The notes beneath the pieces were generated by a model. The model was not told the origin of the DNA. It was given only the letters and a program-made list of their open reading frames with translations, and did not search any database. A DNA stretch of 39,804 nt from Sandaracinaceae bacterium (lineage in GTDB: Bacteria > Myxococcota_A > Polyangia > Polyangiales > Sandaracinaceae): positions 1-39,804 of the forward strand of contig JAIBCE010000031.1 of the NCBI GenBank assembly GCA_019694315.1, in the 5' to 3' direction. Both the position numbers and the translations under genes were made by a program. How positions within the stretch are numbered: position 1 is the stretch's first letter; every line of letters begins with the position of its first letter. Positions 36,106 to 39,804 of this stretch are shown piece by piece.

Positions 36106-37029
36106 ATGAGGGTGCTGCTCGCGACGCTCGCGCTCGTGCTGGTGACGTCTTGTGATCACGAGGAGGACGACGACGCCCTCGACGAGCCGCCCATCGTGGT
36201 CTCGACGCCGCCGCCGCCCGAGTCTCCGATCACACCGCGCGGCGTTCCGCGTGAGGTACCGGAATTCTGCCTGCAGCTGTGGGGTGGTCTCGACGAGCGA
36301 GACGGCATCGTGAACACGCGTGGTGGTGAGCCTCGATACGAGCCCATGACGCTCGCGGCCGCTCGGGGGCTGCTCGAGACCCGCAGGGTGTGGGTCGGGG
36401 CGGTGGCGCCGGGGTGGGTGACGGACGAGGGTCGGGCCTACCATCGGCTCCGGGAGAGCCCAGACGCGCTGACACACTTCGAGCACCTCTACCGGGTGGG
36501 GCCCGAGCGTGTCGCCGCGCTCTACGCGGCGTGCGGCCTGGCGGAGCTCGATCGCGATCGCTACGCCGAGGTGCTCGCGGCGCTTCGCGCGAACCGCACC
36601 CAGGTCGAGACGTTGATGGGTGACTTCGGTCGGCGACGGTCGCTGTCGGACATCGTCGACGACGGGGCGTTCCGTCGGCTCTACGCCTCTCCGGGAGGCT
36701 TTCTCGGGGCGTATCGGGACGACACCTCGTGGGGGCAGGTGCGGGTCGTGCAGAGCCTCGATCCCTTCGTGCCGGGACCCTCCGTGGCAGCCTCCGAGCG
36801 CGCGATCACGGACCGGAGGGTCCGCCGCGCGATCGAGAGCGAGCCGCGGCTCATGGAGCTGATCCCGGAGAGACGGATCTTCGACCGGACGTGGTGGGCC
36901 AACGCGGAGGTGAGAGGCGACGCGCTGGACGTCCAGCTCGTGCTCGCGTCGCGCGAGCGGTTCGCGATGCGCTTCACGGTGGACGCGGAGACGGGGGAGG
37001 CTCGCGACCTCCGTGAGATGCAGTGGTGA
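36106..37029 (+). CDS. Lipoprotein of unknown function
   Basis: A 307-residue lipoprotein: signal MRVLLATLALVLVTSC with lipobox VTSC, then an acidic and Pro-rich linker (HEEDDDALDEPP, STPPPPESP). The main domain (about 45-307) is mixed alpha/beta; segments such as GVPREVPEFCLQLWGGLDERDG, HFEHLYRVGPERVAALYAACGL and RFTVDAETGEARDLREMQW are visible but match no family I know. The C-terminal strand pair resembles the end of small NTF2-like or lipocalin-like domains, though this is only an impression. It may be cotranscribed with the genes on both sides, all on the plus strand. Confidence 0.72.
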   Translation: MRVLLATLALVLVTSCDHEEDDDALDEPPIVVSTPPPPESPITPRGVPREVPEFCLQLWGGLDERDGIVNTRGGEPRYEPMTLAAARGLLETRRVWVGAVAPGWVTDEGRAYHRLRESPDALTHFEHLYRVGPERVAALYAACGLAELDRDRYAEVLAALRANRTQVETLMGDFGRRRSLSDIVDDGAFRRLYASPGGFLGAYRDDTSWGQVRVVQSLDPFVPGPSVAASERAITDRRVRRAIESEPRLMELIPERRIFDRTWWANAEVRGDALDVQLVLASRERFAMRFTVDAETGEARDLREMQW

Positions 37030-37111
37030 GGCTGGCCGATCGATGGGGGGAGTGGACGTCGTGAGGCCCGGCGCGTGGTAGCCGAGAGAGATACCGACCC
37101 GGAGCCACGCG

Positions 37112-37513
37112 ATGGATGACGCTGCGACGTTCGAGCGTGAGGCACGAGAGCTCGTGCGCGAGGGCTACACGCTCGTGGGGCGCATCGGCTATCGGGACGG
37201 CTACGAGCTGCGGGCGCGCACCGATGGCGTGATCGAGCGCGTGGATCACGACGCGTTCCTCCAGCTCGTGGTGGGGCGCGACACGAGCGAAGTGTTCGTG
37301 CGCATCGAGGAACCGGGGCGCGAGGTGCGCGCGGTGGTGCTCGGGCACGACGAGGGCGCGAGCGGGGTGGCGATCGTGGTGGGGCCGCTCTACCTGGGAG
37401 GTCGACTGCGGGTGAGGGAGACGATCGACGAGGCGGGGGAGGCGGAGCGACGCTGGGCCCAGAGCGCGCTGTCGTCGTGCTGGGTGAGTGGCCCGGCGCC
37501 GGGCTGCTGCTGA
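37112..37513 (+). CDS. Small unknown protein
   Basis: A 133-residue soluble protein, start ATG 37112 with GGAG five bases upstream. It is rich in Arg, Glu and Asp; the segments YTLVGRIGYRDGYELRARTDG and EVFVRIEEPGREVRAVVLGHD suggest a beta sheet with helices at the N-terminus. The C-terminus ends in GPAPGCC. It has no signal peptide and matches no family I recognise. The repeat and transposase region begins directly after its stop. Confidence 0.55.
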   Translation: MDDAATFEREARELVREGYTLVGRIGYRDGYELRARTDGVIERVDHDAFLQLVVGRDTSEVFVRIEEPGREVRAVVLGHDEGASGVAIVVGPLYLGGRLRVRETIDEAGEAERRWAQSALSSCWVSGPAPGCC

Positions 37514-37526
37514 GCGCGGGCGAAGG

Positions 37527-37644
37527 ACAGGTCCGACACCGTCTTGGATCGGGGCGGCGAGGTCCGACACCGCCTCACGGGACAGGTCCGACACCGCCTC
37601 GCGGGACAGGTCCGACACCGCCTCGCGGGACAGGTCCGACACCG
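37527..37644. repeat. 24-bp tandem repeat upstream of the transposase
   Basis: Five copies of aggtccgacaccg start at 37529, 37560, 37584, 37608 and 37632. The last four are 24 bp apart and form a tandem array with unit aggtccgacaccgcctcgcg plus ggac; the first is separated by 31 bp. The array is just upstream of the RAYT gene, where such proteins usually have their REP target sequences. Confidence 0.9.
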
Positions 37645-37646
37645 CC

Positions 37647-37710
37647 CGCTCGCAGGGGCTCCTGGCGGAAACCGCCGCCAGGCTTCCGCCAGTCCGCCAG
37701 CGGGCGAGCG
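37647..37710. repeat. Nested palindrome upstream of the transposase
   Basis: An inner 9-bp stem CTGGCGGAA (37662-37670) with TTCCGCCAG (37684-37692) and a 13-nt loop lies within an outer 7-bp stem CGCTCGC (37647-37653) with GCGAGCG (37704-37710). The whole would extrude as a REP-like hairpin, about 97 bp before the transposase start. Confidence 0.75.
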
Positions 37711-37806
37711 AATTCCCCACGTTTCGTGAGCTCGGGACCGGGACGATTCCTGCTCGAGCCCCGCCACGCGCCTCGCCCACTTCCACCGCGAGGCGCGCGG
37801 AGGCTC

Positions 37807-38751
37807 ATGGGACATCGCATTCGGTACTACGCGCCAGGGGTTCGCTACTACGAGGTCATCGCCAAGTGCTGCGGCGACGAGATGCTCATGCGGCCCGACC
37901 CAGTGGCGATCGCCCTCATCGCTCAGGCACTCGCGAACGCGTGCAAGAAGCACAAATCCGTCTGCGTCGTCGCGGTCTGCTTCGTCTCCAACCACTACCA
38001 CATCATCCTCGCCGTGATGTGCGACGAGGACGCCTGGAAGATCAGCGAATTCCTCAAGACCTTGAACCAGACCATCGCCCAGGACCTGAACGTGCACCGC
38101 GAACGCGGCGGTCACTTCTTCGGCGGAAAGCCAAAGATCCTTCCGATCCTCGACGACGCTGCGCTGGCCGACCGGATGACGTACACCCACGCACAGCCAA
38201 TCCATCACGGGCTCGTGGAACGCGCCGAAGATTGGATAGGCCTGTCGAGCTTTCGCGCCGTGTGCGACGGCAAGTCGAGTCTCGACGTTCCGTACTTCGA
38301 TGAGCGAGCTTGGCGCGAGGCGGGAAGTCGTCCCGAGGACGTCGCCGAGCACACCACGACGGTCTCCATTCCCCTCACGGCGCCCTTTGCGTGGAGCGCC
38401 TCGTCGGACAGTGAGCGCCGCGCGGCGCAGAGCGCGCACGAGCAGAGCGTGCGCGACCGCGAGCGCGAGAAGAACGCCGAGCGAAACCACGGCGATCGAC
38501 GGGCGCTACCCAAGGCGTCTTCCTACGCGAAGACAGACCCCTTCTCGCGACCGACCGGTCCGCGCAACGACGCCCCCCAGCCCTGGGCTCACGGCTCGGA
38601 CGAGGCCGTCGCCTCCTACCGCAGCGCGTACTCGTTGATGCTCGCGGCGTACCGAGCGGCGTCGGCGAAGTTCCGCGCGACAGGCACTCTCGGCATCTTC
38701 CCCGCTGGCACCTTCCCGCCGTGGGCCTCGCCGACGCCGTTGACCGCATAG
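37807..38751 (+). CDS. REP-associated tyrosine transposase (RAYT, Y1/IS200-like)
   Basis: A 314-residue single-strand DNA endonuclease of the HUH/Y1 class (IS200-like transposase domain). The metal-binding motif is NHYHIIL (His63, His65) and the catalytic tyrosine should be Tyr126 in MTYTHAQPIHHGLVERAEDW, the YxxNPVxxGLV-type helix of RAYTs. A charged, low-complexity region (about 190-270) and a Pro-rich C-terminus (TLGIFPAGTFPPWAS) follow, as in myxobacterial and planctomycete members. The start is ATG 37807; upstream in-frame sequence is repeat DNA. RAYTs bind and nick REP hairpins, and this gene is preceded by a tandem repeat and a nested palindrome. Its 3' end overlaps a minus-strand frame that I did not accept. 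Confidence 0.88.
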   Translation: MGHRIRYYAPGVRYYEVIAKCCGDEMLMRPDPVAIALIAQALANACKKHKSVCVVAVCFVSNHYHIILAVMCDEDAWKISEFLKTLNQTIAQDLNVHRERGGHFFGGKPKILPILDDAALADRMTYTHAQPIHHGLVERAEDWIGLSSFRAVCDGKSSLDVPYFDERAWREAGSRPEDVAEHTTTVSIPLTAPFAWSASSDSERRAAQSAHEQSVRDREREKNAERNHGDRRALPKASSYAKTDPFSRPTGPRNDAPQPWAHGSDEAVASYRSAYSLMLAAYRAASAKFRATGTLGIFPAGTFPPWASPTPLTA

Positions 38752-39002
38752 CCTGATCCGCGCATCTCGAGCCCATCCAGTCGCGAGCACGCGACGGGTG
38801 ACGTGTACCCGCCGACCCCCACGTCGAGCGGGGCAAGGGCGCTTCCATCGACGCGCCAATCGCCCCATCGCACGAGCACGCGTCGCGCGCACGAGCCCAG
38901 GACCAGTCCGTGTCAGCGCGACGCGACGTCCGACACCTGTCATCGCTACAAACCACGAAGGCCGCAATCGTGTCGCCACGATCACGGCCTCCGCAGAGTC
39001 AG
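38752..39002. other. Intergenic region between transposase and RNA ligase
   Basis: A 251-bp gap without a supportable gene. It contains the hairpin at 38959-38990 and one partial copy of the upstream repeat (cgtccgacacc near 38924). Nothing else stands out. Confidence 0.5.
38959..38990 (-). terminator. Terminator-like hairpin after the RNA ligase gene
   Basis: AGGCCG/CGGCCT and ATCGTG/CACGAT form two 6-bp stems around a symmetrical 2-nt internal loop, with a TCGC loop. The hairpin is 12 bp past the ligase stop (39003) and is followed on the minus strand by a modest T-rich stretch (ggtttg). Confidence 0.6.
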
Positions 39003-39804
39003 TCAGTCCTCGTCCTCGAGAAGAAACTCGTTCGAGATCACCTTGAACGAGAGCCGTCCACCGAGCACCTCGCTGCGGGCCTCCTCGAGGGGCCGCACCA
39101 CGATGCCCTCCTTGCGTCGCTGGGTGCCCGCGTACAGGCCCCGCGCAAGCTCGAGGTAGCGTTCGAGCGAGTGCTCGAAGGCCACCGCCTCCTCGCCTTC
39201 GACCCGACGCTCCACGGGGACCATCGGCACGCCGAGCTCGCCACACAGCGCGACGAGCGCGTCATGCGCGAGGTACCTCGCCGCGCGCACGTCGTACGCG
39301 CTGAATGCGAAGAACCCCGTCTTGGCCAGGCCCAGGCGGTTCTTCTGAATGCCCGGGCCGCACAGCTCACCCTGGAGCGCCACGTCCAAGGGGAGCTTCT
39401 GCTCGAGCTCGAGCTCACGAGCGACGCGCCAAGCTGCCGCACCTTCCGACCGCGCGAGCGCCCAGTTCCGCGAGCACACGGCGAGGTCCGACGGGCTCTC
39501 GCGGAGGTAGGTGATCGAGCTACCGTCGAGCTTCGTGGTGATCACGAAGGGCCGACCGCGGATCTCGTCGAGGACGGCGAGCGCCGACTGAAGCCGGATC
39601 TCGTCTGTCTTGGGCACGCGCGACGGGAACGGGCCCGCGATCTCGCGCGTGTCCGGCAGCACCGGCTCGTGCTTCCGAACGCCCAAGAGGGCCGTCACGT
39701 CGCGTCCGATCTCGAACACCGTGCCTTCCGGCAGGATCGACACCGGCAGCGCGAGACCCTGCGAGAGCACGCCGCGCAGGCGCACGGTCTTCAGCCGAAA
39801 GCCC
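39003..39804 (-). CDS. RNA ligase, DRB0094/Rnl5-type (5' part outside window)
   Basis: A 3'-terminal fragment of about 267 codons of an ATP-dependent RNA ligase; the frame is open to the window edge and the N-terminal domain is missing. Nucleotidyltransferase motifs: KLDGSS (motif I, Lys adenylation site, near 39510-39535), GELCGPG (motif III region), KEGIVVRP (motif IV, near 39090-39112) and LSFKVISNEFLL (motif V, near 39020-39065). GFRLKTVRLRGVLSQGLALPV at the left end is characteristic of the Deinococcus DRB0094 family, which seals 3'-OH/5'-phosphate nicks in RNA or RNA/DNA hybrids and has an N-terminal regulatory module. No RtcB, polynucleotide kinase or toxin gene is next to it in the window. 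Whether it takes part in tRNA repair or another system is unknown. Confidence 0.9.
   Translation of the reverse strand, partial: GFRLKTVRLRGVLSQGLALPVSILPEGTVFEIGRDVTALLGVRKHEPVLPDTREIAGPFPSRVPKTDEIRLQSALAVLDEIRGRPFVITTKLDGSSITYLRESPSDLAVCSRNWALARSEGAAAWRVARELELEQKLPLDVALQGELCGPGIQKNRLGLAKTGFFAFSAYDVRAARYLAHDALVALCGELGVPMVPVERRVEGEEAVAFEHSLERYLELARGLYAGTQRRKEGIVVRPLEEARSEVLGGRLSFKVISNEFLLEDED

Noticed and set aside
37527..37644. CRISPR array
   Set aside because: Repeats are 13-24 bp with no unique spacers of 30-40 bp and no cas genes.
38616..38879. 87-codon minus-strand frame antisense to the transposase C-terminus
   Set aside because: It overlaps the RAYT coding end, whose Pro-rich C-terminus is typical of the family; no family match or start signal supports the antisense frame.

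Overview
The window is one contiguous piece of very GC-rich chromosome (by eye about 70% G+C or more, with strong G/C bias at third codon positions and long antisense shadow frames). A Hanks-type Ser/Thr kinase with a periplasmic sensor domain, many secreted lipoproteins with Asp/Ala-rich or Cys-rich segments, PEGA and TPR proteins, a BY-kinase and a MotA/TolQ-like protein all point to a myxobacterium (Myxococcota, Polyangiales; Sandaracinus-like is my best guess). This assignment is inference from gene content; there is no rRNA or tRNA gene in the window.

Layout: 1-1337 PDZ-CPBP membrane protease (5' end probably outside the window). 1338-1692 holds two identical 137-bp direct repeats, each with three hairpins. 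1693-5731 (minus) polysaccharide flippase followed by Wzc-like BY-kinase. 5839-7883 (plus) RCK potassium channel and an alpha/beta hydrolase with an Asp nucleophile. 7917-11627 (minus) fused E1 alpha/beta dehydrogenase and an SH3-domain lipoprotein. 11755-13656 (plus) TPR protein and PAP2 phosphatase. 13675-15643 (minus) a three-gene envelope cluster. 15739-16392 HAD phosphatase. 16414-20473 (minus) PEGA protein with a 15-bp minisatellite and a penicillin-acylase-type Ntn hydrolase. 20533-25023 (plus) Cys-rich lipoprotein, Ser/Thr kinase, and a lipoprotein that appears homologous to the kinase's own sensor domain. 25011-26579 STAS-like protein and a CxxC/TerB-like protein. 26626-28329 (minus) ACP and ketosynthase. 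28453-30494 (minus) two translationally coupled methyltransferases. 30595-33067 (minus) MotA/TolQ-like protein, Gly-rich lipoprotein, DUF4261-like protein. 33068-33644 a hairpin-rich non-coding stretch. 33645-35540 dnaK with a strong downstream hairpin. 35666-37513 three small unknown proteins, two of them exported. 37514-38751 tandem repeats, a nested palindrome and a REP-associated (RAYT/Y1) transposase. 39003-39804 (minus) RNA ligase of the DRB0094 type, cut by the window end.

Functionally the region is mostly cell envelope and signalling. At least eight proteins carry lipoprotein-type signal peptides, and five of them begin with Asp-Ala-rich linkers although their downstream domains are unrelated. 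The most promising items are the kinase plus sensor-like lipoprotein pair (21753-25023), the repeat-palindrome-RAYT unit (37527-38751), the duplicated three-hairpin element (1370-1662), the structured non-coding DNA upstream of dnaK (33117-33445) and the RNA ligase at the right edge. I saw no CRISPR array, no phage module, no reverse transcriptase and no tRNA/rRNA.
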